Part shown: positions 42,342 to 50,643 of the stretch, in pieces
Numbering within the stretch: the first letter of the stretch is position 1
Layout of the letters: every line of letters begins with the position of its first letter
DNA from: REEB506 sp049317545
GTDB lineage: Bacteria > Pseudomonadota > Alphaproteobacteria > Caulobacterales > Aquidulcibacteraceae
DNA length: 64,000 bases
Assembly (NCBI GenBank): GCA_049317545.1
Contig: JBMOIB010000001.1
Coordinates: 1 to 64,000 of the forward strand
Direction of reading: 5' to 3'
The notes under the pieces: generated by a model
Told to the model about the DNA's origin: nothing
Database searches by the model: none
The model's input: the letters and a program-made list of their open reading frames with translations, nothing else
Made by a program: the position numbers and the translations under genes

Positions 42342-42382
42342 GAGCGCCCCACCCTGAGAAACCAGGGCTGGGGCCGACGCTC
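42342..42382 (+). terminator. Extended stem-loop between rplT and pheS (terminator or attenuator)
   Basis: Starting 4 nt past the rplT stop, GAGCG-CCCC-A-CCCTG pairs with CAGGG-CT-GGGG-(CCGA)-CGCTC around the loop AGAAAC, an interrupted stem of about 15 bp. No U tract follows. A strong hairpin at this place could end part of the r-protein transcript or control how much reaches pheST, which is attenuated in some bacteria; no Phe-rich leader peptide was seen. Confidence 0.55.
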
Positions 42383-42422
42383 TTCCGGATGCGGCCCCGG
42401 CGCGACTGACCGAGGACCGCGC

Positions 42423-43514
42423 ATGGACGCTGCACTTCCAGATCTTTCGACGCTCGAGAACGACCTTCTCGCCCGCCTCGACGCCGCCGCAGACGAAGCG
42501 GCGGTAGAGGCCGTGCGCATTGAGGCGCTCGGCAAGCAAGGCGCGATCAGCGCCTTGATGAAAACGCTCGGCTCCATGAGCCCGGCCGATCGTCAGACCA
42601 TGGGCCCGAAGCTCAACGGCCTGAAGGACAAGCTGACCGAAGCGATCCTCGCGAGGAAGGCCGCGCTCGCCGAGGCGGCGCTGGAGGCGCGGCTCGCCGG
42701 CGAGCGGGTCGACGTCAGCCTGCCGCCGGCGCCGGTCCGGATCGGCGCGATCCATCCGATCAGCGCCGTCATGGAGGAGGTCGGCGCGATCTTCGGCCAA
42801 ATGGGCTTCGCGCTCGAGGAAGGTCCCGACATCGAGACCGACTTCAACAATTTCACCGCGCTCAACTTCCCGCCGCGCCATCCGGCGCGCGACATGCACG
42901 ACACGTTCTTCCTCGATCGCGTCGACGCTGAAGGGCAGCGCAAGGTTCTGCGTACGCACACGAGCCCCGTGCAGGTGCGCACCATGCTCAAGCAGAAGCC
43001 GCCGATCCGCATGATCTGCATGGGCCGCACCTATCGGTGCGACAGCGACGCCACCCACACGCCGATGTTCCACCAGATCGAAGGCCTGGTGATCGACGAG
43101 ACGACCAACATGGCCGACCTCAAGGGCGTGCTGATGGCGTTCGTGCAGGCCTTCTTCGAGGTCGAGGCGGTGGAGGTGCGCTTCCGTCCGCACCACTTCC
43201 CGTTCACCGAGCCGTCGGCGGAAATGGACGTGCGCTGCGACCGCTCCGTGCCCGGACAATTGAAGATCGGGGAGGGCGCCGATTGGCTCGAGATCCTCGG
43301 CTGCGGCATGGTCCATCCGAACGTCCTGCGGCAGTGCGGCCTCGATCCGGAGCGCTACCAGGGCTACGCCTTCGGCATGGGCATCGATCGCCTCGCCATG
43401 CTGAAGTACGGCGCGCCTGACCTGCGCGATTTCTTCAATTCGGACGTTCGGTGGCTCAAGCACTACGGGTTCAGCCCGTATCTCCTGCCGGGCCTGGCTT
43501 CGGGGCTCGCCTGA
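42423..43514 (+). CDS. pheS: Phenylalanyl-tRNA synthetase alpha subunit
   Basis: A 363-residue class II synthetase subunit carrying the catalytic core. The N-terminal coiled coil binds tRNA. HPISAVMEEVGAIFGQMGF, DMHDTFFLDR, RTHTSPVQVRTM (motif 2 region) and YAFGMGIDRLAMLKYG (motif 3) are all intact. Length is slightly above the usual 330-350. It is separated from pheT by a short membrane-protein gene instead of being directly adjacent. Confidence 0.98.
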   Translation: MDAALPDLSTLENDLLARLDAAADEAAVEAVRIEALGKQGAISALMKTLGSMSPADRQTMGPKLNGLKDKLTEAILARKAALAEAALEARLAGERVDVSLPPAPVRIGAIHPISAVMEEVGAIFGQMGFALEEGPDIETDFNNFTALNFPPRHPARDMHDTFFLDRVDAEGQRKVLRTHTSPVQVRTMLKQKPPIRMICMGRTYRCDSDATHTPMFHQIEGLVIDETTNMADLKGVLMAFVQAFFEVEAVEVRFRPHHFPFTEPSAEMDVRCDRSVPGQLKIGEGADWLEILGCGMVHPNVLRQCGLDPERYQGYAFGMGIDRLAMLKYGAPDLRDFFNSDVRWLKHYGFSPYLLPGLASGLA

Positions 43515-43515
43515 C

Positions 43516-44004
43516 ATGCCGATCGATTTCTCATCGCAGGTCATCACGGGCCTCATGGGCACGGTGCTGGGCGTGTTGCTCGCAAGCGCACTTTCCTGGA
43601 CGCGTTCGCGCCGCGAGCGGAGGCTGAACCTGACGTTGGAACTCTACGCGGAGTTTCACGCGCCGGCGTTCAACCACATCCGGATCGAGGCCTATGGCGC
43701 CCTGGAGCGCAACGGCGCCGGCGTGCCCGCGACCTATCTGGCGGCGACCACGCAAGAGCGCGTGGCGATCAGCGCGGTCGTGCATTTCTTCGAGAAGCTG
43801 GCTCTGCTGCGCGAAACCGGCGCGGTGAACCCGTCTCTGCTGAAGCGCTTCTTCGGCCAGTACGCGCATTTCTGGCGGCCGCTCCTGTGCGCGCAGCCCG
43901 GAATCGACGATCCGGAATGGAGCCAGACGCTGCGCGCGATCCAGCGCCTGTTCGCCGAGCTCGACGCCTTGCCGAAAAAAGACCCGACGAACCCGCGGCC
44001 ATGA
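43516..44004 (+). CDS. Hypothetical membrane-anchored protein between pheS and pheT
   Basis: A 162-residue protein without a recognised domain. An N-terminal membrane helix (VITGLMGTVLGVLLASALSW) with a cluster of Arg behind it (TRSRRERR) places the rest in the cytosol. The soluble part (LELYAEFHAPAFNHIRIEAYGAL, VVHFFEKLALLRETGAVNPSLLKRFFGQYAHFWRPLL) is helical and recalls the DUF4760-type layout of small membrane proteins, but the match is only impressionistic. Starts 1 bp after the pheS stop, so it is co-translated. A role in Phe-tRNA charging is not implied. Confidence 0.7.
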   Translation: MPIDFSSQVITGLMGTVLGVLLASALSWTRSRRERRLNLTLELYAEFHAPAFNHIRIEAYGALERNGAGVPATYLAATTQERVAISAVVHFFEKLALLRETGAVNPSLLKRFFGQYAHFWRPLLCAQPGIDDPEWSQTLRAIQRLFAELDALPKKDPTNPRP

Positions 44005-44073
44005 ATTTTCCCGCCGTCGCGAATGAGCGCTGTGCGCCGTCCGGGATGGCGATGCTGAAACTGGAACCTACCG

Positions 44074-46458
44074 ATGAAGTTCACCCTCTCCTGGCTCAAA
44101 GAGCATCTTGAGACGAATGCGACGGTCGCCGAGATCGTCGATGCGATGACGATGGCGGGTCTCGAGGTCGAGCACGTCGAAAACCCGGCCGAAAAGCTCG
44201 CGGCGTTTTCCGTCGCGCGGATCGTCTCGGCGGCGCGCCATCCCAACGCCGACAAGCTCCAGGTCTGCCAGGTCGAAACCAAAGACGGGCCGAAGGAAAT
44301 CGTCTGCGGCGCGCCGAATGCGCGCGCCGGGCTCGTGACCGCCTATGCGCCTATCGGGGCCTATGTGCCGGGCCTCGACGTGACGCTCGAAGCGCGGCCG
44401 GTGCGCGGCGTCGTCTCCAACGGCATGCTGTGCTCTGGCGCCGAGCTTGAGATCGACGCCGACGCAGACGGCATCCTCGAGCTCGATCCTGAAACGCCGG
44501 TCGGCGCCGCGGTCGCCGACGTGTTCGGCCTCAACGACGCGGTGATCGATTTCGAAGTGACGCCCAACCGCCCCGATTGGCTGGGCGTGGAGGGGATCGC
44601 GCGCGATCTCGCCGCCGCCGGGCTTGGAACTTTTAAGCCGCGTCCCGCGGCGGCGATCAAGGACGCCTTCCAAAGTGAGGTCCGCGTCGCCACCGACGAT
44701 GCCGGCGCCTGCCCGGTTTTCGCTGCGCGCCTCATTCGCGGCGTGAAGAATGGGCCGTCGCCCGAGTGGCTGCAGCGGCGCCTGCGCGCGATCGGGCTTC
44801 GGCCGCGCAGCATCCTCGTCGACGTCACGAATTACTTCTGCTTCGACCGGGCGCGCCCGCTGCACGTCTATGACGCCGCGAAGCTCGACGGCGTCGTGCG
44901 CGCGCGTCTCGGCCGCGCCGGTGAAACGCTCAAGGCGCTCGACGGCAAGACGTACGAGATCGGCGCGGACATGTGCGTCATCGCCGATGATCGCGGCGTT
45001 CTGGGTCTTGGCGGCGTCATGGGCGGGGAGTTCTCCGGCTCATCGGACGAGACGACCGATGTCCTGCTGGAAAGCGCCTATTTCGATCCGCTGCGCACCT
45101 TCCAGACAGGCCGCGCGACGGGCATCCAGAGCGACGCCAAGTATCGCTTCGAGCGCGGGATCGATTCCGGCGCGGTGATCGCCGGCCTCGACGCGGCGAC
45201 GCAGATGATCCTCGAGCTCGCCGGTGGCGAAGCCTCGACCCTGATCGTCGCCGGCGAACCGCCGGCGCCGCCGAAGGCCGTCACCTTCGATCCGGACCGG
45301 GTGAAGAAGCTCGCCGGCCTGGACGCGACCGCCGCGGAGTCCAAGCGGATATTGTCCGACCTCGGATTTGCTGTCGCCGGCAAGGGCAAGGCCTGGACGG
45401 TCACCCCGCCGACCTGGCGGCGCGATGTGGACGGCCCGGCTGACCTCGTCGAGGAAATCGCGCGCATCTTTGGGTTCGACAAACTCCCCGCCGCGGCGCC
45501 GCCGCGCGCCGCGGGCCTGCGCGCGCCGCCAACCGGCGTGGGCGAGAGCCGGCTGCGGCTCGCCCGACGTGCGCTCGCCGCGAACGGCTATTTCGAAGCG
45601 GTGACCTGGAGCTTCTGCGACCGCGCCGCCGCGCGGTTGTTCGGCGGCGGCGGCGATGATCTCCTGCTTGCCAATCCGATCGCCGCGGACCTCGATTGCA
45701 TGCGCCCGAGCCCGATCCCCAACCTCGCCCGCGCGGCGCAGCGCAATCTCGATCGCGGCCACGGCGATGTCGCACTGTTCGAGGCCGGTCCCGTTTATCG
45801 CAGCGATGCCGATGCAGGGCAGGAGCGGGTTCTGGCCGGGGTGCGGCAGCCGCGCCCGAAGCGGCATTGGCGGAACACGCCGGCGTCGGACGTCTTCGAC
45901 ATCAAGCGCGACGTCTACGCAGTGCTCGATGCGATCGGCGCGCCGACGGCGTCGCTGGCTGCCGCGCCGGCTGCACAGGCCTTCCTCCATCCCGGGCGTT
46001 CCGGCGTACTGAAGCTCGGCGCGAAGCCCTTGGCATGGTTCGGCGAACTGCATCCGCGCGCGCTCGCAGCCCTGGATGTCGAGGGACCATTGTTCGCCTT
46101 CGAAGTGTATGTCGATGCGCTGCCGACGCCGCGCGCGAAGGCGACGCGCGCGCGCCCGCCGCTGGAGCGGGCTGCGTTGATGCCGCTGTCCCGCGATTTC
46201 GCCTTCGTCGTCGACGAGGGCGCCGCCGCGGCCGATTTGGTTCGCGCCGCCTATGGCGCCGACAAGGCGCTCATCTCCGACGTCGCCTTGTTCGACGTCT
46301 ATCGCGGACCGGGCGTGCCCGACGGCAAAAAGTCCATCGCGCTGGAGGTCAGTCTGCAGCCGCGCGAAAAGACGCTCACCGACGCCGAGATCGAGGCCAC
46401 ATCCGCCAAGATCGTGGCCGCGGTCGGCAAAGCGACGGGTGCGGTGCTGCGCGGTTGA
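44074..46458 (+). CDS. pheT: Phenylalanyl-tRNA synthetase beta subunit
   Basis: A 794-residue PheT of normal length. It begins MKFTLSWLKEHLETNATVAEIVDAMTMAGLEVE. The EMAP-II-like tRNA-binding domain follows (residues about 40-150), then the B3/B4 editing domain, B5, the catalytic-like core (DLVEEIARIFGFDKLP) and the C-terminal anticodon-binding FDX-ACB domain (PLSRDFAFVVDEGAAAADLV, GKKSIALEVSLQPREKTLTDAEIE). It forms the alpha2-beta2 enzyme with PheS. Its ribosome site is weak (GAAACTGGAA). A 69-bp gap separates it from the membrane-protein gene. Confidence 0.98.
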   Translation: MKFTLSWLKEHLETNATVAEIVDAMTMAGLEVEHVENPAEKLAAFSVARIVSAARHPNADKLQVCQVETKDGPKEIVCGAPNARAGLVTAYAPIGAYVPGLDVTLEARPVRGVVSNGMLCSGAELEIDADADGILELDPETPVGAAVADVFGLNDAVIDFEVTPNRPDWLGVEGIARDLAAAGLGTFKPRPAAAIKDAFQSEVRVATDDAGACPVFAARLIRGVKNGPSPEWLQRRLRAIGLRPRSILVDVTNYFCFDRARPLHVYDAAKLDGVVRARLGRAGETLKALDGKTYEIGADMCVIADDRGVLGLGGVMGGEFSGSSDETTDVLLESAYFDPLRTFQTGRATGIQSDAKYRFERGIDSGAVIAGLDAATQMILELAGGEASTLIVAGEPPAPPKAVTFDPDRVKKLAGLDATAAESKRILSDLGFAVAGKGKAWTVTPPTWRRDVDGPADLVEEIARIFGFDKLPAAAPPRAAGLRAPPTGVGESRLRLARRALAANGYFEAVTWSFCDRAAARLFGGGGDDLLLANPIAADLDCMRPSPIPNLARAAQRNLDRGHGDVALFEAGPVYRSDADAGQERVLAGVRQPRPKRHWRNTPASDVFDIKRDVYAVLDAIGAPTASLAAAPAAQAFLHPGRSGVLKLGAKPLAWFGELHPRALAALDVEGPLFAFEVYVDALPTPRAKATRARPPLERAALMPLSRDFAFVVDEGAAAADLVRAAYGADKALISDVALFDVYRGPGVPDGKKSIALEVSLQPREKTLTDAEIEATSAKIVAAVGKATGAVLRG

Positions 46459-46468
46459 TGTGCGCCGC

Positions 46469-47053
46469 TTAGAGCGGCAGCACCTGCCGGTCGCGGGTAA
46501 AGCTGATGTAATTGACGTTCACCCCAGCGCCGAGGCCGATGCCGGCGCGCATGGGCGCAAGCACGATCGATCCGGCTTGCTGGTAGTTCACGCCGACGCC
46601 CGCCACGAAATAGGCCGATCCCGAAACGCCGGGAAAGCGTTGAAAGATCGCGTCCGGATCTTCCAGGTTATAGACCAGGATGAAGACTTTCGAGGCGTTC
46701 GCCTGGGTCTCGAAGCCGATCGAGGGGCCCTGCCAATAGACGTCGCGCGTAGCGCCGTTGCGCAATTGCAGCGCGCCTTTGCCGTAGCGGACGCCGATGC
46801 CGAACGCGCCGGACGCTTCCTCGCCGCGGATGTAGCCGACCGGGCGGCCCTGTTCCTTGAAGACGCGCGCGACCGCTTGGCCCGCGGCTTCCGACGTCGT
46901 TCCGAAAAAGTCGCCGGCGGCCTTGGCGATTTCATCCTGGCTGTAGGTGTTCTCTGCGGTTTGCGGCGCTTTCGATGCGGCGTCGCGCGGCGTGGTCGCG
47001 CAGGCGGTGAGGGCGAAAGCGGCGGCGATGGCCACGACGAGGGATTTGATCAT
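46469..47053 (-). CDS. DUF1134 (EipA-family) lipoprotein
   Basis: A 194-residue member of the DUF1134 family, whose Brucella member EipA is an envelope-integrity protein. The signal peptide ends in a lipobox (AFALTAC), so this copy should be lipid-anchored. The mature domain has NTYSQDEIAKAAGDFFGTTSEAAGQAVARVFKEQGRPVGYI, DVYWQGPSIGFETQANASKVFILVYNLED and AGVGVNYQQAGSIVLAPMRAGIG. It is a tandem paralogue of the gene upstream, 26 bp apart. Start MIKSLVVAIAAAF; the longer frame to 47347 lies within that paralogue. Confidence 0.9.
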   Translation of the reverse strand: MIKSLVVAIAAAFALTACATTPRDAASKAPQTAENTYSQDEIAKAAGDFFGTTSEAAGQAVARVFKEQGRPVGYIRGEEASGAFGIGVRYGKGALQLRNGATRDVYWQGPSIGFETQANASKVFILVYNLEDPDAIFQRFPGVSGSAYFVAGVGVNYQQAGSIVLAPMRAGIGLGAGVNVNYISFTRDRQVLPL

Positions 47054-47079
47054 GGAACAGTCTCTTATGTTGGCGCGGG

Positions 47080-47664
47080 TCAGAGAGGCACGACGCGGCG
47101 TTTGCGCGAAAAGGCGAGGTAGCCGACGTTGGCGCCCGCCCGAAGGCCGACGCCCGCGCGCATCGGCGCAAGCGTGATGTCGTCCGCCCGCAGATAGTTC
47201 ACGCCGAGGCCACCGATGAAATAGGCGGAGCCTTCGACGCCCGGATAGCGGCGGTAGATCAGATCGACGTCGCGCAGATTGTAGGCGAGCGTGAAAACCT
47301 TCGAGGCGTTGCCCCCGGTGTCGAAGCCGATCGAGGGGCCCTGCCAATAGACTTTTCGCCGCGGGCCGGCCTTCAGGAACAAGGTCCCGTCGCCGTAACG
47401 CAGGCCGACCCCGATCGCGCCCGCGATCTCTTCGCCGGCGATGTAGCCGGTTGGGCGGCCGTTATCCTTGAAGATGCGCTCGACCGCTTCGCCCGCCGCC
47501 CTGGCCGTCATGCCGAAGAACCCGGCGACGGCGGTGACGATTTCGTCCTGGCTGAAGGTATCGTCCTTGCTGGACTTGGGTTTCGCCATGGCCAGCGGCG
47601 GCGCTGCGACGAGGCCGGCCAGCGCCAGGGCCGTGCTGCGGCGGGTCAATTGGGGATCGCTCAC
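47080..47664 (-). CDS. DUF1134 (EipA-family) periplasmic protein
   Basis: A 194-residue paralogue of the adjacent DUF1134 lipoprotein. The body aligns over its whole length (DTFSQDEIVTAVAGFFGMTARAAGEAVERIFKDNGRPTGYI, KVYWQGPSIGFDTGGNASKVFTLAYNLRD, GLGVNYLRADDITLAPMRAGVG). The leader is different: LTRRSTALALAGLVAAPPLAMA has a twin-Arg and no lipobox, so it may use Tat export and stay soluble in the periplasm. First of the pair on the minus strand; divergent from lepA. Confidence 0.9.
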   Translation of the reverse strand: MSDPQLTRRSTALALAGLVAAPPLAMAKPKSSKDDTFSQDEIVTAVAGFFGMTARAAGEAVERIFKDNGRPTGYIAGEEIAGAIGVGLRYGDGTLFLKAGPRRKVYWQGPSIGFDTGGNASKVFTLAYNLRDVDLIYRRYPGVEGSAYFIGGLGVNYLRADDITLAPMRAGVGLRAGANVGYLAFSRKRRVVPL

Positions 47665-47834
47665 TGACGTGCTCCATGGGTTCGCGCGTTCGCCGCGCGG
47701 GATCTCGCCCCGTTTAGCGCAATCTCGAGACCGGCTGAACCTTGGTGCGCGGTTGCGGCGCGACTGGGGCGGCTCTGCGACGCCGGCAAGCGAGCGCTCT
47801 TTCCGCGTATGCGAACGAATGCTACCTCCCGCGT

Positions 47835-49640
47835 ATGAACCCCCGGGACAGAATCCGCAATTTTTCGATCGTGGCCCACATCGACCACGGCAAATCCACC
47901 CTGTCGGACCGGCTGATCCAGCAGACCGGCGGCCTGACCGCGCGCGAAATGACCGAACAGGTCCTCGACAACATGGATATCGAGCGCGAGCGGGGCATCA
48001 CCATCAAGGCCCAGACCGTCCGGCTCGACTACAAGGCCAAGGACGGCAAGACCTACATCCTCAACCTGATGGACACCCCCGGCCACGTCGACTTCGCCTA
48101 CGAAGTCTCGCGCTCGCTCGCCGCCTGCGAGGGTGCGCTCCTGGTGGTGGATGCGTCGCAGGGCGTGGAGGCGCAGACTCTCGCCAACGTCTACCAGGCG
48201 CTCGACAACAATCTCGAGATCGTGCCGGTCCTCAATAAGATCGACCTGCCGGCCGCCGAACCCGACCGGGTCAAGGCCCAGATCGAGGACGTGATCGGCC
48301 TCGACGCCAGCGACGCCGTCCTGATTTCAGCCAAGACGGGAATCGGGATCGAGGACGTGCTGGAAGCGGTGGTCACGCGCTTGCCGCCGCCCAAGGAAGG
48401 CGACCCGGACAAGCCGCTCAAGGCCATGCTGGTCGACGCCTGGTACGACCAGTACATGGGCGTCGTCGTCCTCGTCCGGATCATCGATGGCGTCATGAAG
48501 CGCGGCATGCGCATCAAGATGATGGCCGCGGATTCGATCTATGGTGTGGAAAAGGTCGGCGTGTTCCGGCCGAAAGCGCAGGACGTCGAGGCGCTCGGTC
48601 CCGGCGAAATCGGCTTCTTCATCGCCTCGATCAAGGAAGTGGCCGACGCTCGGGTCGGCGACACGATCACCACGGAAAAGGGCGGCGTCACGGTCGCGCT
48701 GCCGGGCTTCAAGCCGGTTCAGCCGGTGGTGTTCTGCGGTCTCTTCCCGGTCGACGCCGCGAACTTCGAGGATCTGCGCGCCGCCATGGGCAAGCTGCGC
48801 CTCAACGATGCGAGCTTCACGTTCGAAATGGAGACCAGCGCGGCGCTCGGCTTCGGCTTCCGCTGCGGGTTCCTGGGTCTCTTGCACCTGGAGATCATCC
48901 AGGAGCGGCTGACGCGCGAGTTCAATCTCGACCTGATCGCGACCGCCCCGAGCGTCGTTTACAAGATCACCCAGACGGACGGCAAAGTGCTGGAGCTGCA
49001 CAACCCGGCCGACATGCCGGACGCCGTGCGCATCGAACACATCGCCGAGCCCTGGATCCGCGCGACGATCCTGACGCCGGACGAATACCTCGGCTCGATA
49101 CTGAAGCTCTGCCAGGAGCGCCGCGGCGTTCAGCGGGACCTTTCTTACGTCGGCGCGCGCGCCATGCTGGTTTATGAACTGCCGCTCAACGAGGTGGTTT
49201 TCGACTTCTACGACCGGCTGAAGTCCGTCTCGAAGGGCTATGCGAGCTTCGACTACGCCATCGAGGCCTATCGCGAGGGCGACCTCGTGAAGATGTCGAT
49301 CCTGGTCAACGACGAGCCGGTCGACGCGCTCTCGATGCTGGTGCACCGGGCGCGCGCCGAAATGCGCGGCCGGGCGATGTGCGAGAAGCTCAAGGAGCTG
49401 ATCCCGCAGCACCTTTTCAAAATCCCGATCCAGGCGGCCATCGGCGGCCGGGTGATCGCCCGCGAGACCATCTCCGCCCTGCGCAAGGACGTGACCGCCA
49501 AGTGCTACGGCGGCGACGCCTCTCGCAAACGCAAGCTCCTCGACAAGCAGAAAGAGGGGAAGAAGAAGATGCGTCAGTTCGGCAAGGTGGAGATCCCGCA
49601 AGAGGCCTTCATCGCCGCGCTCAAGATGGACGCGGACTAG
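47835..49640 (+). CDS. lepA: Elongation factor 4 (LepA)
   Basis: A 601-residue translational GTPase. G-domain motifs are AHIDHGKST, the switch region RERGITIKAQTV, DTPGHVDFAYEV and NKIDLPAA. FRCGFLGLLHLEIIQERL belongs to domain III and the C-terminal RKRKLLDKQKEGKKKMRQFGKVEIPQEAFIAAL to the LepA-specific tail. It back-translocates or helps assemble ribosomes. Start MNPRDRIRNFSIVAHID; the leader is short and a GCTACC box lies only about 14 bp upstream. Converges with the next gene by a 4-bp overlap. Confidence 0.98.
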   Translation: MNPRDRIRNFSIVAHIDHGKSTLSDRLIQQTGGLTAREMTEQVLDNMDIERERGITIKAQTVRLDYKAKDGKTYILNLMDTPGHVDFAYEVSRSLAACEGALLVVDASQGVEAQTLANVYQALDNNLEIVPVLNKIDLPAAEPDRVKAQIEDVIGLDASDAVLISAKTGIGIEDVLEAVVTRLPPPKEGDPDKPLKAMLVDAWYDQYMGVVVLVRIIDGVMKRGMRIKMMAADSIYGVEKVGVFRPKAQDVEALGPGEIGFFIASIKEVADARVGDTITTEKGGVTVALPGFKPVQPVVFCGLFPVDAANFEDLRAAMGKLRLNDASFTFEMETSAALGFGFRCGFLGLLHLEIIQERLTREFNLDLIATAPSVVYKITQTDGKVLELHNPADMPDAVRIEHIAEPWIRATILTPDEYLGSILKLCQERRGVQRDLSYVGARAMLVYELPLNEVVFDFYDRLKSVSKGYASFDYAIEAYREGDLVKMSILVNDEPVDALSMLVHRARAEMRGRAMCEKLKELIPQHLFKIPIQAAIGGRVIARETISALRKDVTAKCYGGDASRKRKLLDKQKEGKKKMRQFGKVEIPQEAFIAALKMDAD

Positions 49641-50299
49641 GAGGCGCGCCGGCGCCCGCTGGCCTGACAAGGGATCAGCGCCTCCGACGCGTGCGCCAAT
49701 TCCGCCGCCGCCGCGGCGAAGGTGAGAGCTGCGCGCACGCCCGCTAGAACGTCCAGGCGCGTCGTCCGACCTGCCAGACCCTCCTGACGGCCGGCTTCGA
49801 GCGTCATTGGCAATAGGATCAGGCCGCTTGGCTTTTCCGGCGCCCGCAGCGTGAGATCAAAAAGGCAGCGATTGGGCGTGAAGCGACAGGCCTCAGGGGG
49901 CGCCTCGGTCGGCAGCCCCGCGAACGTCAGAGCCTGCGCGAGCCCGAGCGCCGGAAGCGTCGTCCGCATGACAAGCGGCGCCCCAGGGGCCAGCACGCCG
50001 CCGGGCCAGCGCAATCCAAGCGCGTCCGCGCGGCTCGGATCGGCTTCGTTCCGCGCATATCGTGGCGTTTGCGCGGTCGCTGCGTCGGTCGCGCCTAGCA
50101 AAACGACCGCATCGGCGGATTGGGCGGCCTCGAAGATCGCATCGGCTGCGCCCCACCAGGCGCAGGGGGCGGTCATGAACTGCACGGCAGTGCCGCGCGG
50201 CGCCCAGGCCTCGACCTTGAGCACCGCGAGCGCCTGCTGGGCGACGCTGGCTCGACGCCCGGGTTCGGGAGCAAATGCGACGGTGAGGACTCGGATCAT
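49637..50299 (-). CDS. Peptidase C15 (pyroglutamyl peptidase)-like protein, probably inactive
   Basis: A 220-residue protein that follows the outline of pyrrolidone-carboxylate peptidase: VVLLGATDAATAQTPRYARNEADPSRADALG, LRTTLP-like MRTTLPALGLAQALTFAGLP and CRFTPNRCLFDLTLRAPEKPSGLILLPMT. Compared with the remembered family pattern AGTYVCN, the catalytic Cys position reads Pro (ACRFTPN); the Glu before the ARN motif and the His of the last motif also appear replaced. It may be a non-catalytic relative. No neighbour suggests a role. Family assignment is moderate. Confidence 0.55.
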   Translation of the reverse strand: MIRVLTVAFAPEPGRRASVAQQALAVLKVEAWAPRGTAVQFMTAPCAWWGAADAIFEAAQSADAVVLLGATDAATAQTPRYARNEADPSRADALGLRWPGGVLAPGAPLVMRTTLPALGLAQALTFAGLPTEAPPEACRFTPNRCLFDLTLRAPEKPSGLILLPMTLEAGRQEGLAGRTTRLDVLAGVRAALTFAAAAAELAHASEALIPCQASGRRRAS

Positions 50300-50643
50300 T
50301 TGTGACGATTACGAGACAAACATGTGACGCAATGGTTAACCGGACCTTTCCGCCGCCGATCGTTGCCGAGTTTCGCGTTGGGCGCCTTGATCGGGACAAC
50401 CTCGCACCCCCAAATATCCAAAGCATGCGCGTGAGCGGCGCCTGAAACGCCCCCTTTGGGGTGAGTTTTGGTCGTCCAAGCAGCGTACGCGCGAATATGG
50501 GCCGCCTGGAGCTCCCGATTTTTGGGAATTCAGGTGCACTAAAGTGTTTGGTGACATACGGAGATGTTTTCGGATGGAGTCGATCCAGCGGTTTGGTTAA
50601 CGCCGCTTCAGATTCATCCAGGTATGTCTTTGGTGGTGATGAG
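50300..50643. other. Intergenic region before the Lys/Ala-rich-tail gene (344 bp)
   Basis: Divergent leader region. It contains ATGGTTAA at 50332-50339 (reverse complement TTAACCAT, the CtrA half-site sequence known in Caulobacter), a CCCC-TTT-GGGG hairpin near 50451-50461, and an imperfect stem at 50505-50534 (CCTGGAGCTCCC / GGGAATTCAGG). The frame downstream stays open from 50461, so a longer N-terminus is possible, but that extension has no protein-like conservation cues. AT content is higher than average from 50510 to 50640, consistent with a promoter zone. Confidence 0.45.
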
